A stretch of DNA of 64,000 nt from Sphingomonadaceae bacterium (GCA_029268145.1 JAJUHA010000007.1:31378-95377), one strand, 5' to 3'; positions 25,818-38,866 are shown, numbered from the stretch's first letter. Notes: generated by a model not told the origin, from the sequence alone. Numbers and translations are program-made.

Positions 25818-26681
25818 ATGGCAGGGCCAATGCAGATCTTCCGCGACAGCGACATCGAGGCGGGAAGCGGCAAGGGGGCGGCCGACGAGAATTTCCCCGT
25901 CGGCTCGCGCCTCGTCGCGCCGAATCTGCGCCCGCATTTCCGCGCCTACTATGCCTTTGCCCGCGCGACCGACGACATCGCGGACTCGCCCGACCTTTCG
26001 CCGCAGGAGAAGATCCGCCGGCTCGACGCCTTCGAGGCCGTGCTCGAGGGGCGCGCCCGGGGCCTTGCCAAGGCCGAGGCGCTCGCTGCCAGCCTCGCTG
26101 CAACCGGCATCGCCACCGCCCGCGCGACCGACCTTCTCGTTGCCTTCCGCGCCGACGCGACCAGGTCCCGCTACGCGAGCTTCGCCGAGCTTCTCGCCTA
26201 TTGCCGCCACTCGGCCGACCCGGTCGGGCGCTTCCTGCTCGATCTCCATGGCGAGACGCCCTCGCTCTACCCCGCCGCCGACGCGCTCTGCACGGCGCTC
26301 CAGATCCTAAACCACCTGCAGGACATGGGCACGGACCTCGCCCGGCTCGACCGGGCCTATGTGCCGCTCGACTGGCTGGCGGCGGAAGGGGAGACGGTCG
26401 CAGCGCTTGCCGCGCGCCGCGTCTCGCCGGGCCTGAGGCGGGTGATGAACCGGCTGCTCGACGAGGTCGACCGCCTGCTCGACACGGCAGATGGCCTGGC
26501 AGCCTTGCGCAGCCGCTCGCTCGCCGGCGAGGCGGCTGCCATCCGCGCGCTCGCCCGCCGGCTTGCCGGCCGGCTCCGCCGCGAGGATCCGCTGGCCTCC
26601 CGGGTCGCGCTGTCGAAGGCCGATTTCGCCGCCGCGCTGGGGCGCGGCCTCGTTGCCGGCCTGTTCCGGCGGGCGGCATGA
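25818..26681 (+). CDS. hpnC: Squalene synthase HpnC
   Basis: A 287-residue trans-isoprenyl diphosphate synthase of the HpnC type, which with HpnD and HpnE makes squalene from FPP through presqualene diphosphate and hydroxysqualene; HpnC converts presqualene diphosphate to hydroxysqualene. The first acidic motif ATDDIADSP and the second LQDMGTDL are present, along with KGAADENFPVGSRL near the start. ATG 25818 is given; ATG 25830 is an equal alternative. It is the first gene of the hpnC-D-E-F-G-msrB operon, with a 69-bp divergent promoter region shared with hpnB. Confidence 0.92.
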   Translation: MAGPMQIFRDSDIEAGSGKGAADENFPVGSRLVAPNLRPHFRAYYAFARATDDIADSPDLSPQEKIRRLDAFEAVLEGRARGLAKAEALAASLAATGIATARATDLLVAFRADATRSRYASFAELLAYCRHSADPVGRFLLDLHGETPSLYPAADALCTALQILNHLQDMGTDLARLDRAYVPLDWLAAEGETVAALAARRVSPGLRRVMNRLLDEVDRLLDTADGLAALRSRSLAGEAAAIRALARRLAGRLRREDPLASRVALSKADFAAALGRGLVAGLFRRAA

Positions 26682-27574
26682 CGGGGCTTGCCGCGCTCCT
26701 GCCCCGCGCCGCCGAGGGCGACCCGGCCGCCCTTGCGCGGGCCATCACCCACGCCTCGGGCACCAGCTTCGGCCCGGGCATGGCGATCCTGCCCCGCCCG
26801 CGGCGCCAGGCGATGCACGCCGTCTACGCCTTCTGCCGCATGGTCGACGACATCGCCGACGGGCCCTTCGCGCCCGTCGAGAAGCACGCCGCGCTCGACG
26901 CCTGGCGCGCCGAGATCGAGGCCCTCTACGCCGGCCGCCCGGCGAGCGCGATCGGCCATGCCCTGCTCCCTGGCGTGGCGGCCTTCGCCCTGCCCAAGAG
27001 CGAGTTCGACCTCCTCATCGAGGGGATGGCGATGGACGCCGACGGGCCCATCGTCGCGCCGGGCCGCACCATGCTCCAGCGCTACACGCGGCGGGTGGCC
27101 GGCGCGGTCGGCGCGCTTTCGATCCGCATCTTCGGCGCCTTCGCCGGGCCGGTCTCCGACCGGTTCGCGCTTGCGCTCGGCGATGCCTTCCAGCTCACCA
27201 ACATCCTGCGCGACATCGAGGCCGATGCCGCGATCGGCCGGCTCTATCTTCCCGCCGATCTGCTCGCCGCGCACGGCATTCCGGCCGATCCGGCGCGCGT
27301 TCCGGGCCACCCGGCGCTTCCGGCGCTCGCCCGCGCCCTCGGCGGCGAAGCGCGCGCCGCCTATGACGAGGCGCGCCGGCTTGCGCCGGCCCACAGCCGC
27401 CTGCGGCTTGCCCCCGCGCTCGTCATGATGGGGGCCTATGAGGCCTATCTCGACCGGATGGAGGCGCTCGGCTGGGCCCGGCCGCTTCCCGAGCCGCTGC
27501 TTTCGCGGCGCACCAAGCTGGCGCGCGGCCTCGCCCTTGCCCTGCTCGGACCCGGCGCGCCGCGGAGCCGATGA
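26678..27574 (+). CDS. hpnD: Presqualene diphosphate synthase HpnD
   Basis: A 298-residue squalene/phytoene synthase family protein that condenses two FPP to presqualene diphosphate. The acidic motifs MVDDIADGP and LRDIEADA and the conserved QLTNILRD helix are visible. The block YAFCRMVDDIAD near residue 50 separates it from HpnC. ATG 26678 overlaps the hpnC stop (ATGA), and its own stop overlaps hpnE the same way, which implies stoichiometric translation of the three-enzyme squalene module. Confidence 0.93.
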   Translation: MTGLAALLPRAAEGDPAALARAITHASGTSFGPGMAILPRPRRQAMHAVYAFCRMVDDIADGPFAPVEKHAALDAWRAEIEALYAGRPASAIGHALLPGVAAFALPKSEFDLLIEGMAMDADGPIVAPGRTMLQRYTRRVAGAVGALSIRIFGAFAGPVSDRFALALGDAFQLTNILRDIEADAAIGRLYLPADLLAAHGIPADPARVPGHPALPALARALGGEARAAYDEARRLAPAHSRLRLAPALVMMGAYEAYLDRMEALGWARPLPEPLLSRRTKLARGLALALLGPGAPRSR

Positions 27575-28860
27575 CCGCCACCGCCCATGTCGTCGGCGCC
27601 GGCCTCGCCGGCCTGTCCGCCGCGCTTGCCCTCGCGCAGGCGGGCTGGCGCGTGACCGTCTGGGAGATGGCGCGCCAGGCCGGCGGCCGCTGCCGCAGCT
27701 ACGAGGATGCGAAGCTCGGCTGCCGGATCGACAATGGCAACCATCTCGTCCTCTCCGGCAACCGCTCGACGCTTGCCTATCTCGCCCGCGCGGGTGCCCC
27801 CGATGCGCTCGTCATGGCGCCTGCCGCCCGCTTCCCCTTCGTCGATCTCGCTTCGGGCGAGCGCTGGGTGGTGCACATCAACGACGGCCCGCTTCCCTGG
27901 TGGCCGCTGCGCGCGTCGCGCCGCCCCGCCGGTGTCGGCCTCGGCGCGGTGCTTTCCTCGCTTCCGCTCCTCTGGGCGGACCGGGACGCGACCATCGCCG
28001 AGGCGGTGCGGGCCAGTGGCCCGGCGCATGCCCGCTTCTGGGAGCCGATGAGCCTTGCCGTCATGAACCTGCCGCCCGCGCTCGCCTCGGCCCGGCTCAT
28101 GCGGGCGACCGTCTTCGAGGCCTGGCGCGACGGCCGCCTCGCCCGCCCGATGTTCGCAGCCCACGGCCTTGGCGCCGCGCTCGTCGACCCGGCGCTTGCC
28201 GCGCTTCGCCGCGCCGGCGCCGATGTCCGCTTCGGCGCGCAGGTTCGCGGGCTCCGCGTCGAGGGCGGGCGCGTTGCGGGCCTTGCGGCTGCCGGCGAGG
28301 ACATCCCGCTCGGCCCGCGCGACGCGGTGGTGCTCGCCGTGCCGCCAGCGCGGCTGAACGCCCTGTTTCCCGCGGCCCGCGCACCCGAGGAGTCCTCCTC
28401 CATCCTCAACGCCCATTTCCGCCTCGCCGCGCCCGTCGCCGGCCCGCCGCTCCTCGGCGTCACCGGAGCGCGGACCCAGTGGATCTTCGTGAAGGGGGAG
28501 GTGGTCTCGCTCACCATCTCGGCTGCGGGCTTCGTCGAAGGCGCCGACGCCGAGGAGGAAGCGCTGCTGGCGCTTCTGTGGGCCGAGACCCGCGCCGCGC
28601 TCGGCCTCGCCGACAGCCTCCGGCCGCTCGCCGCCCGCCTCGTCCACGAACGCCGCGCCACCTTCCTCCAGACGCCGGCCAATGTCCGCCGCCGGGCGCG
28701 CGCCTTGACAGGCCTTGCCAACCTCGTTCTTGCCGGAGACCATATCGCGACCGGCCTGCCCGCCACCATCGAGGGCGCGGTGCGGTCGGGCGAGACCGCG
28801 GCCCGGCTGCTGGGGCGACCCGGCGCCGAGGCGGGCGCAGCATCAGGGAGCGGACGATGA
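27571..28860 (+). CDS. hpnE: Hydroxysqualene dehydroxylase HpnE
   Basis: A 429-residue FAD-dependent protein that reduces hydroxysqualene to squalene. The N-terminal dinucleotide-binding fold is VVGAGLAGLSAALALAQAGWRV followed by the GG doublet AGGRCRSYED. The C-terminal FAD contact is LVLAGDHIATGLPATIEGAVRSGETAA. It belongs to the amine-oxidase/phytoene-desaturase superfamily. ATG 27571 overlaps hpnD by 4 nt. The start of the cyclase lies 17 nt after its stop; a six-codon frame (MNPGTV) overlaps this gap. Confidence 0.93.
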   Translation: MTATAHVVGAGLAGLSAALALAQAGWRVTVWEMARQAGGRCRSYEDAKLGCRIDNGNHLVLSGNRSTLAYLARAGAPDALVMAPAARFPFVDLASGERWVVHINDGPLPWWPLRASRRPAGVGLGAVLSSLPLLWADRDATIAEAVRASGPAHARFWEPMSLAVMNLPPALASARLMRATVFEAWRDGRLARPMFAAHGLGAALVDPALAALRRAGADVRFGAQVRGLRVEGGRVAGLAAAGEDIPLGPRDAVVLAVPPARLNALFPAARAPEESSSILNAHFRLAAPVAGPPLLGVTGARTQWIFVKGEVVSLTISAAGFVEGADAEEEALLALLWAETRAALGLADSLRPLAARLVHERRATFLQTPANVRRRARALTGLANLVLAGDHIATGLPATIEGAVRSGETAARLLGRPGAEAGAASGSGR

Positions 28861-28876
28861 ACCCGGGGACCGTCTG

Positions 28877-30814
28877 ATGAACATTGCCGTCGATGGTGGA
28901 ACGTTCGGCCGCGAGGCGCGGCGGACCCTCATCCGCGAGCGGGCCGAGGCGCTCTACGCCTTCCGCAGGGACGATGGCCACATCGTCTTCGACCTCGAGG
29001 CCGACACCACCATTCCCGCCGAATATGTCCTGCTCAGGCACTTCCTCGGCGAGGTGGACTCCGAGACCGAGCGCCGGATTGCCCTCTATCTGCGCGCCGA
29101 GCAGTCGGAGGACGGCTCCTGGCCGCTGTTCAGGGCCGGTGCCGGCGATCTTTCCGCCACCGTCAAGGCCTACTGGGCCCTGAAGCTCATCGGCGACCCG
29201 ATCGAGGCGCCGCACATGGTGCGCGCGCGGGCCTGGATCCTCGCCCGCGGCGGGGCCGCCAGGGCCAATGTCTTCACCCGCATCGCCCTTGCCCTCTTCG
29301 GCCACATCCCCTGGCGCGGCGTCCCCGTCATCCCGGTCGAGGTGATGCACCTGCCGCTGTGGTTTCCCTTCCACATCTCCAAGGTGGCCTACTGGTCGCG
29401 CACGGTGATGGTGCCGCTCTTCGTGCTGACCGCGCTCAAGGCGCGCGCCGCCAACCCCACCGGCCGCGGGCTTGCCGAGCTGTTCGTGGTGCCGCCCGAC
29501 AAGGTCCGGCAGTATCAGGTGAACCCCAATGGCACGAGGGTGGGCGAGGCCTTCCTCCTGCTCGACCGGGTGCTGCGCGCGCTCGAGCCCTTCATCCCCG
29601 GCCCCATCCGCCGCTCGGCCATCCGCAAGGCCGAGGCCTTCGTCCTCGAACACCTGAACGGCGAGGACGGGCTGGGCGCCATCTACCCGGCCATGGCCAA
29701 TGCCGTCATGATGTTCCGCACGCTCGGCTACCCGGACGATCACCCGGCCATGGCAACGGCCCGGCGCGCGATCGAGCTTCTCAAGGTCGAGCGCGGCGAG
29801 CAGATCTGGTTCCAGCCCTGCGTCTCCCCGGTGTGGGACACGGCGCTCAGCGCCCACGCCCTCCTCGAGACCGGGGACCGCGACGATCCCCGCCTCATCG
29901 GCCTCCTCGACTGGCTGAAGGACCGGCAGATCCTCGACCATCGCGGCGACTGGAAGGTGCGCCGGCCGCATGTCCGCCCCGGCGGCTGGGCCTTCCAGTA
30001 CGCCAACCCCGACTATCCGGACGTCGACGACACCGCCGTCGTCGCCATGGCGATGCACCGCCAGGGCGACCCGAGATATGCCGAGGCGATCGAACGGGCC
30101 TGCGAGTGGATCGTCGGCATGCAGTCCTCGAACGGCGGCTGGGGCGCCTTCGAGCCCGAGAACGAGCATTTCTACCTGAACGCCATCCCGTTTGCCGACC
30201 ATGGCGCGCTGCTCGATCCGCCGACGGTCGACGTGACGGCGCGCTGCGTCGGGCTTCTCGCCCAGGTGGACCGCGCGCGCTACGCCGAGCCGATCGCCCG
30301 GGCGCTCGCCTGGATCCGCTCCGAGCAGGAGGCGGACGGCAGCTGGTTCGGCCGCTGGGGCGCCAACTACATCTACGGCACCTGGTCGGTGCTGGTGGCG
30401 CTGAAGGCCGCGGGCGTGGATCCTGCCGAACCCTGGGTGCGCAGGGCCGTGGAGTGGCTGAAGGCGCAGCAGCGCGACGACGGCGGCTGGGGCGAGGGCC
30501 TCGAGACCTACGAGCCGGGCGTGCGCGGCTTCGCCATCGAATCGACCGCAAGCCAGACGGCCTGGGCGCTGCTTGGCCTCATGGCGGCCGGCGAGGTGGA
30601 TGCGCCGGAAGTGGCGCGCGGCATCCGCTGGCTCGAGACGGCCCCGCGCGAGGACGGCCCGCGCTGGGCCGAGCGCATGTACACCGGCACCGGCTTCCCG
30701 CGGGTCTTCTACCTGAAATACCATGGCTATGCCGCCTTCTTCCCGCTCTGGGCGGTGGCGCGCTATCAGGCGCTCAAGGATTCGAACGCGCGCGACCTGT
30801 CGTGGGGCATGTGA
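28877..30814 (+). CDS. shc: Squalene-hopene cyclase
   Basis: A 645-residue class II triterpene cyclase (HpnF) that protonates and cyclises squalene to hopene at the membrane face. The catalytic acid motif DVDDTA is at residues 382-387. Several QW repeats are seen, for example EQSEDGSWP, SSNGGWGAFEPEN, EQEADGSWFGRWG and QQRDDGGWGEG. Length is normal for bacterial enzymes. ATG 28877 with GGGGA before it was chosen. The stop overlaps the hpnG GTG start by 4 nt. Confidence 0.96.
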   Translation: MNIAVDGGTFGREARRTLIRERAEALYAFRRDDGHIVFDLEADTTIPAEYVLLRHFLGEVDSETERRIALYLRAEQSEDGSWPLFRAGAGDLSATVKAYWALKLIGDPIEAPHMVRARAWILARGGAARANVFTRIALALFGHIPWRGVPVIPVEVMHLPLWFPFHISKVAYWSRTVMVPLFVLTALKARAANPTGRGLAELFVVPPDKVRQYQVNPNGTRVGEAFLLLDRVLRALEPFIPGPIRRSAIRKAEAFVLEHLNGEDGLGAIYPAMANAVMMFRTLGYPDDHPAMATARRAIELLKVERGEQIWFQPCVSPVWDTALSAHALLETGDRDDPRLIGLLDWLKDRQILDHRGDWKVRRPHVRPGGWAFQYANPDYPDVDDTAVVAMAMHRQGDPRYAEAIERACEWIVGMQSSNGGWGAFEPENEHFYLNAIPFADHGALLDPPTVDVTARCVGLLAQVDRARYAEPIARALAWIRSEQEADGSWFGRWGANYIYGTWSVLVALKAAGVDPAEPWVRRAVEWLKAQQRDDGGWGEGLETYEPGVRGFAIESTASQTAWALLGLMAAGEVDAPEVARGIRWLETAPREDGPRWAERMYTGTGFPRVFYLKYHGYAAFFPLWAVARYQALKDSNARDLSWGM

Positions 30815-31485
30815 CGCCGGCGGTCCGGCTCGGCATCGTCTGCGGCCTCGCCTCGGAGGCCTCTGCACTCGGTTTCCCGGGACTCGCCGTCTCGGGCGCG
30901 CGGCCCGAACGGGCGGACGCGCAGGCCCGGGAGCTGGCGCGGCAGGGGGCGAAGGCGCTGCTTTCCGTCGGGCTTGCGGGTGCGCTTGCACCTGGCCTCG
31001 CGCCCGGAGACCTGCTGGTGCCGGCGCGGGTGGTGACGGCAGAGGGCCGCGCGTTCGCTGCCGATGCGGGGCTCGCCGCCGCGCTCGGCCTCGCGCTCGA
31101 CCCGTGCGCCCTGCTCGGCTCCGACACGCTGGTTGCAACCGTGGCGGACAAGGCCGCGCTGCACGCCGCAACCGGCGCCGTTGCCGTCGACATGGAAAGC
31201 CATGCCGTCGCGCGTGCGGCCCGGGCGACCGGCCTTCCGTTCCTGGCGCTGCGCGTCATCGCCGACCCGGCTGACGCCGCCATTCCGCGGGCGGCGCGCG
31301 CGAGCGTGCGCTCCGACGGAAAGGTCGATGTGGTCGGCACCCTGCTGCGCCTCCTCGCCCGCCCGCAGGATCTTCCCGCCCTCATCGCGCTCGGCCGCGC
31401 CTCGGCGGCTGCGCACGCCCGGCTGCGCGATCTTGCCCCCCGGCTTGCGCGACTCGCCGCCACCGCCCATCTCTCCGGCGGATGA
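30811..31485 (+). CDS. hpnG: Hopanoid-associated phosphorylase HpnG
   Basis: A 224-residue nucleoside-phosphorylase-like enzyme. In the established pathway HpnG releases adenine from adenosylhopane to leave ribosylhopane (phospho form). The family features [34 protein letters not shown] and the ribose-binding [12 protein letters not shown] are present. GTG 30811 overlaps the cyclase stop (GTGA). Its 3' end overlaps msrB by 4 nt. hpnH, which makes the adenosylhopane substrate, is not in the window. Confidence 0.88.
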   Translation: MTPAVRLGIVCGLASEASALGFPGLAVSGARPERADAQARELARQGAKALLSVGLAGALAPGLAPGDLLVPARVVTAEGRAFAADAGLAAALGLALDPCALLGSDTLVATVADKAALHAATGAVAVDMESHAVARAARATGLPFLALRVIADPADAAIPRAARASVRSDGKVDVVGTLLRLLARPQDLPALIALGRASAAAHARLRDLAPRLARLAATAHLSGG

Positions 31486-31892
31486 GCGACAGCCTGACCC
31501 TCCGCTTCCCGGTCCAGCTCTCCGACGCGGAGTGGCGCCGCCGCCTCACGCCCGAGCAGTATCGGGTGATGCGCCGCCACGGCACCGAGCCGCCTGGCTC
31601 GTGCGGCCTTCTTCGGGAGAAGCGCCCCGGCACCTTCCGCTGCGCCGGCTGTGGCCATGCGCTGTTCGCGAGCGCGGGGAAGTTCGAGAGCGGCACCGGC
31701 TGGCCGAGCTTCGACCAGCCGCTGCCCGGCGCGGTCGGCACGGCGCGCGACACGAGCTTCGGCATGGTGCGCGAGGAGGTGCACTGCGCGCAGTGCGGCA
31801 GCCACCTCGGCCATGTCTTCCCCGACGGCCCGCCGCCGACGGGTCTCCGCTACTGCATCAACGGCGTGGCGCTGACTTTCGAGCCGGCCTGA
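31482..31892 (+). CDS. msrB: Peptide-methionine (R)-S-oxide reductase MsrB
   Basis: A 136-residue MsrB. Two CxxC zinc pairs ([10 protein letters not shown] and [13 protein letters not shown]), the substrate loop SGTGWPSF and the catalytic Cys in [10 protein letters not shown] identify it. No signal peptide is visible, so it is probably cytoplasmic. ATG 31482 overlaps the hpnG stop (ATGA), making it the last member of the hopanoid operon by coupling, an uncommon placement. The start [18 protein letters not shown] is slightly longer than in many MsrBs. Confidence 0.95.
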   Translation: MSDSLTLRFPVQLSDAEWRRRLTPEQYRVMRRHGTEPPGSCGLLREKRPGTFRCAGCGHALFASAGKFESGTGWPSFDQPLPGAVGTARDTSFGMVREEVHCAQCGSHLGHVFPDGPPPTGLRYCINGVALTFEPA

Positions 31893-31935
31893 GGCCGGCC
31901 CCGCCGGCCGGGCCGTAACCGAGTCCGCGAACGAA

Positions 31936-33102
<1,167 letters not shown>

Positions 33103-33153
33103 GTCGTCCTCCCGCCCCCGCCATTCCATCTGGCGAGGGCGAGGGCAAGACCC

Positions 33154-35283
33154 TCAGCCCTGCGGCGGGTTCCCGAGGCAGAAGCCGACCGAGTCCTTGG
33201 CGTGGTTGTGGCGGTAGCCGCTGTCCACGTTGGTCCGGTCCCAGACATGGAGAACCAGCGCATAGCCGCAGGGTGCCATGCCGGCCGTGTTGAGGCTGAA
33301 GCTCCCCGCCACGACGCCCGGATCGGCGATCGCGCCGCCAAGCGCCGCCGACGCGCCCGACGCCGGCACCGGAAGGACGCCATTGGCCGGCACGGACGGC
33401 AGGATCTCGAAGCCGAAGCTGCCGAAGTGCGGATCGACCGCGCTGAAGGTGCCGGTGAAGACGCTGTTCTCGGCGAAATGGGCGCAATCGCCGGCGAGCG
33501 ACGTGAAGGCGAGCGAGACGCTGGGCGCCTGGTTGTCGACCTTCACGGTGACGACATTGCTTTCGATGTCCACGCCCGGGTTCAGCGGGTCGAAGACATC
33601 CACGCGGAGCTCGTAGGTCTCGCCATGCTCGGCGGCACCCGTTTGCCAGGCCGCGAGGATGTTGCCCTCAACATAATGGGTCGGGGAATGGTCCTGGTAG
33701 GCGTAGTAGCCGTCGATGTCGGCGTGGGTGGTGATCCAGGTGGTCGTCGGCCCGGGCGTGGTGACGGCCAGCGTGATCCCGCCCGGCTCGAGGCCCAGCG
33801 GCACGAAGGCGCCCACGCCAGCCTTCCGGATCATCACCCGGTAGCGCGTCGCCGCCGTGCCGTTCAGGATCGTGCCGGCAAGCGTGATCCGGCCGCCGAA
33901 GGGCGCATTGTTGAACCAGGCGCCCGAGGCGACCGCGATCCCGTTCTGGATGTAGCCCGCGCCGTCGATGTCATCGACCGGGATCTCGCCCACGCGCGAG
34001 AGCCACGGGTCAACCGCATCGCCGGGCCGCCGCCCGGGCCGCACATGGACCAGTGTCTCCAGCCGGTTGCCCCAGGTCGGCGTGCGGTCGGGCGCGGCGC
34101 AGGGGATGGGCACCGCCCAGGAGAGGATGGCGCGGATGGGAATGAGGACGGGCCCCTCGCGGCAGGGCATGCGCTGGCGCAGCAGCCGCGCGGGCAGATG
34201 GACGGCGAATTCGAGGCCCTCCGGCGGAATGTCGGGCACGTCATAGACGCGCACGCTCGCCGTGCCGATGCAGGTCTCGAAGGTGCCGTTGCGGTTGAGA
34301 TCGGCCCAGAAGGTCACATGCTCGCGGCTGCCGTCCGTGCAGCTGTTGCCGCCGTAGCCGAAGGGGCGCTTCACCCGGATCACGCCGACGAGGTCGTCGC
34401 GTTCGGGATCGTAGCCGATCGCCTCGAGTTCCTCGAACGCGGTGTTGCCATCGCCCGGCTCGAGGAGCTCGTCGAGGTCGAGAGCGGCGATGCTGACGCC
34501 GAGGCCCTCGATCTGCTGGACGAGGCCGGGGCCGGCGAGCATCGGCTTGGCATGGGCCTCGGCGAGGAGCGGATAGAGGAAGCGGCGCGGCGCGACATCC
34601 GCCTTGCGATACTGTTCGACGAGTGCGCCAAGCGGAACCGGCTTCGGTGCTGCCTCGAGCATCGCGCCTTCGGAGACGATGTCGGCGAGGATGTCGGCGA
34701 ACTTCGGGTCGACGGCGGCGAGATCCTTGAGGCCGAGCCGGCGCTTGGGCTCGACCTGGATGTGCGTGTCGTGGATCTCGCCCCAGACCGGGACATGGTG
34801 GGGCTGGCCGGCCGGCGGCACCGCGTTCCACGACAGGATCGCGCGGACGCGGAGGATGCGCGGCCGCCTGCAGATCCAGCGATCGAAGATGTGCGGCTGG
34901 GTGACGGCATATTCGAGCCGCCTGCGCCCCTCGGTGCCTTCGGGAATGTCCCACACCTGCACCGACTGGACGCCGAGATCCTGCCAGGTCGCGCCATTGT
35001 CGGCCGAGGCGAAGAAGCGGACATACTCGCGCGTGCCCTGGCCGCAGAGCCTGCCGCCGTAGCCGAAGGGGTGGTTGATGTAGATGACGGCCTCGAGCCG
35101 CTCGGTCTGCGGCTGGTAGCCGACGCTGCCGATCTCCTCGAAGGCGCTGTTGGGCTTGGCTGCGGCCGCCGGGCCCGCCGCGGTGATGGCGGCAGGCTGC
35201 GCCCAGCCGCTCAGCCGGAACCGCCGCCGCTGCTCCGCCAGCTCCTTGAGCTGGGCTGCCTCGAGAACCGCCTTGACCTTCAT
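33154..35283 (-). CDS. Unrecognised 709-aa protein with internal duplication
   Basis: I do not recognise this protein. It contains two similar units, about residues 45-178 and 280-416. Each runs NxAFEE..IGY, then PFGYGG..C..G.RE.V.F, then a VxVxDIP segment, then C-R-x2-P-x-L-x3-RAILSW, and ends near TPTWG/VPVWGEI with an H/T-V-x-P strand. A third, unrelated beta-rich region (about residues 430-700) has Ig-like strands (NQAPSVSLAFTSLAGD) and a VWDRTNVDSGYRHNH end. There is no signal peptide. ATG 35283 follows GGGAGGGCGCG. An AT-rich promoter-like patch lies upstream (35340-35390). It precedes the 3-hydroxyacyl-CoA dehydrogenase by 51 bp. Confidence 0.75.
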   Translation of the reverse strand: MKVKAVLEAAQLKELAEQRRRFRLSGWAQPAAITAAGPAAAAKPNSAFEEIGSVGYQPQTERLEAVIYINHPFGYGGRLCGQGTREYVRFFASADNGATWQDLGVQSVQVWDIPEGTEGRRRLEYAVTQPHIFDRWICRRPRILRVRAILSWNAVPPAGQPHHVPVWGEIHDTHIQVEPKRRLGLKDLAAVDPKFADILADIVSEGAMLEAAPKPVPLGALVEQYRKADVAPRRFLYPLLAEAHAKPMLAGPGLVQQIEGLGVSIAALDLDELLEPGDGNTAFEELEAIGYDPERDDLVGVIRVKRPFGYGGNSCTDGSREHVTFWADLNRNGTFETCIGTASVRVYDVPDIPPEGLEFAVHLPARLLRQRMPCREGPVLIPIRAILSWAVPIPCAAPDRTPTWGNRLETLVHVRPGRRPGDAVDPWLSRVGEIPVDDIDGAGYIQNGIAVASGAWFNNAPFGGRITLAGTILNGTAATRYRVMIRKAGVGAFVPLGLEPGGITLAVTTPGPTTTWITTHADIDGYYAYQDHSPTHYVEGNILAAWQTGAAEHGETYELRVDVFDPLNPGVDIESNVVTVKVDNQAPSVSLAFTSLAGDCAHFAENSVFTGTFSAVDPHFGSFGFEILPSVPANGVLPVPASGASAALGGAIADPGVVAGSFSLNTAGMAPCGYALVLHVWDRTNVDSGYRHNHAKDSVGFCLGNPPQG

Positions 35284-35339
35284 CGCGCCCTCCCACGCAA
35301 CACCATGTCATCCGCGCCTCGTCTTGGAGGGCGGATTTG

Positions 35340-35390
35340 CGACTCAGTCCGGCTTTCTGATTACATTAACTATACCACAGCCGACCGAAG
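35340..35390. promoter_or_regulatory. AT-rich divergent promoter region
   Basis: Between the duplicated-domain gene and nadA, the stretch CTGATTACATTAACTATACC stands out as AT-rich in a roughly 70% GC context. Read on the minus strand it offers a TATAGT hexamer suited to a -10 box for the 709-aa gene; on the plus strand ACTATA could serve nadA. No operator is evident. Confidence 0.4.
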
Positions 35391-35499
35391 GCGACAACGA
35401 CAGGCTGGTGCTGCCTGGGCCCGGGGCGGTGCCGGAGCGCTCCGGGGGCTTTCCCGCCGGCAGGGCCGTGCCTAGATGGAGGCAAGCAGGAGACGGTGG

Positions 35500-36510
35500 A
35501 TGGACGCGCGCAGGGCGGAAACCCTCAGGGGGCTCGATCTTCGGGCAGAGATCGCGCGCCTCCGGCGCGAGCGCAACGCGGTCATCCTCGCCCATTACTA
35601 CCAGACGCCCGAGCTGCAGGATCTCGCCGATTTCGTCGGCGACTCCCTCGAACTCAGCCGCAAGGCCGCCGAGACGGACGCCGAAGTCATCGCCTTCTGC
35701 GGAGTCCGGTTCATGGCCGAAGTGGCCAAGATCCTCTCGCCGCAGAAGATCGTGGTGCTGCCCGACATGGAGGCCGGCTGCAGCCTCGAGGATTCCTGCC
35801 CGCCCGAGGAGTTCGCGGCCTTCCGCGCCGCCCACCCGGACCACATCAGCCTCACCTACATCAACTGCTCGGCGGCGGTGAAGGCGCACTCCGACATCAT
35901 CGTGACCTCCTCGAGCGCCGAGAAGATCATCCATGCGCTGCCGAAGGACCAGCCCATCCTGTTCGCGCCCGACAAGCATCTCGGCGCCTGGCTCGCGCGC
36001 AGGACCGGGCGCGAGATGCTGCTGTGGGAGGGCACCTGCATCGTCCACGAGGCCTTCTCCGAGACCGAACTCCTCAAGCTGATGGCGCTCCACCCGGGTG
36101 CGCCGGTCGCCGCCCACCCCGAGTGCCCGGCCCACATCCTCGACCATGCCGACATGATCGGGAGCACGTCGGCCATCCTGAAGTTCGCGCTGGAAAGCCC
36201 GGCCGAGACCATCATCGTGGCCACCGAGCCGCACATCATCCACCAGATGGAGAAGGCCGCGCCCCACAAGCGCTTCATCGGCGCGCCCGGGGCCGATGGC
36301 CGCTGCAGCTGCAACATGTGCCCCTACATGGCGCTCAACACGCTGGAGAAGCTCTATCTCGCGCTGCGTGACCTCGAGCCCCGGATCGAGGTGCCCGAGG
36401 AGCTTCGCCTGCGCGCGCTCCTGCCCCTGAACCGGATGCTCGCCATCGCAAGCGGTGCCGCGACCGACCTCACGCCCGCCCAGACCGACCCACCCGTCAC
36501 CGGCGACTGA
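35500..36510 (+). CDS. nadA: Quinolinate synthase
   Basis: A 336-residue NadA, the 4Fe-4S enzyme that condenses iminoaspartate with dihydroxyacetone phosphate to quinolinate for NAD synthesis. The cluster cysteines are in [27 protein letters not shown] and [38 protein letters not shown] is the family start block. ATG 35500 is preferred over 35476 because CAGGAGA stands 7-8 nt before it. nadB and nadC are not adjacent. It is convergent with katG across a hairpin. Confidence 0.95.
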   Translation: MDARRAETLRGLDLRAEIARLRRERNAVILAHYYQTPELQDLADFVGDSLELSRKAAETDAEVIAFCGVRFMAEVAKILSPQKIVVLPDMEAGCSLEDSCPPEEFAAFRAAHPDHISLTYINCSAAVKAHSDIIVTSSSAEKIIHALPKDQPILFAPDKHLGAWLARRTGREMLLWEGTCIVHEAFSETELLKLMALHPGAPVAAHPECPAHILDHADMIGSTSAILKFALESPAETIIVATEPHIIHQMEKAAPHKRFIGAPGADGRCSCNMCPYMALNTLEKLYLALRDLEPRIEVPEELRLRALLPLNRMLAIASGAATDLTPAQTDPPVTGD

Positions 36511-36548
36511 CCGGGCCGGCGCCGCGCCGGACGGGAGCCGCAAGGGCA

Positions 36549-36582
36549 GGGGCCGCGACCGGCTGGCGCCGGCCGCGGCCCC
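36549..36582. terminator. Strong GC hairpin between convergent nadA and katG
   Basis: GGGGCCGCG-A-CCGGC-TGGC-GCCGG-C-CGCGGCCCC forms a nearly perfect 15-bp stem with one A/C mismatch and a 4-nt loop. It lies in the 90-bp gap between the two stops and is symmetric, so it could end transcription from both sides. No long T-tract follows; CCTTT appears on the plus strand about 14 nt later. Confidence 0.5.
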
Positions 36583-36600
36583 GGGGCCCGGGCGCCTTTC

Positions 36601-38862
<2,262 letters not shown>

Positions 38863-38866
38863 TCAT

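Noticed and set aside
28857..28877. Mini-ORF MNPGTV between hpnE and the cyclase
   Set aside because: It is only six codons with no family resemblance; a translational-coupling role is possible but cannot be supported from sequence alone.
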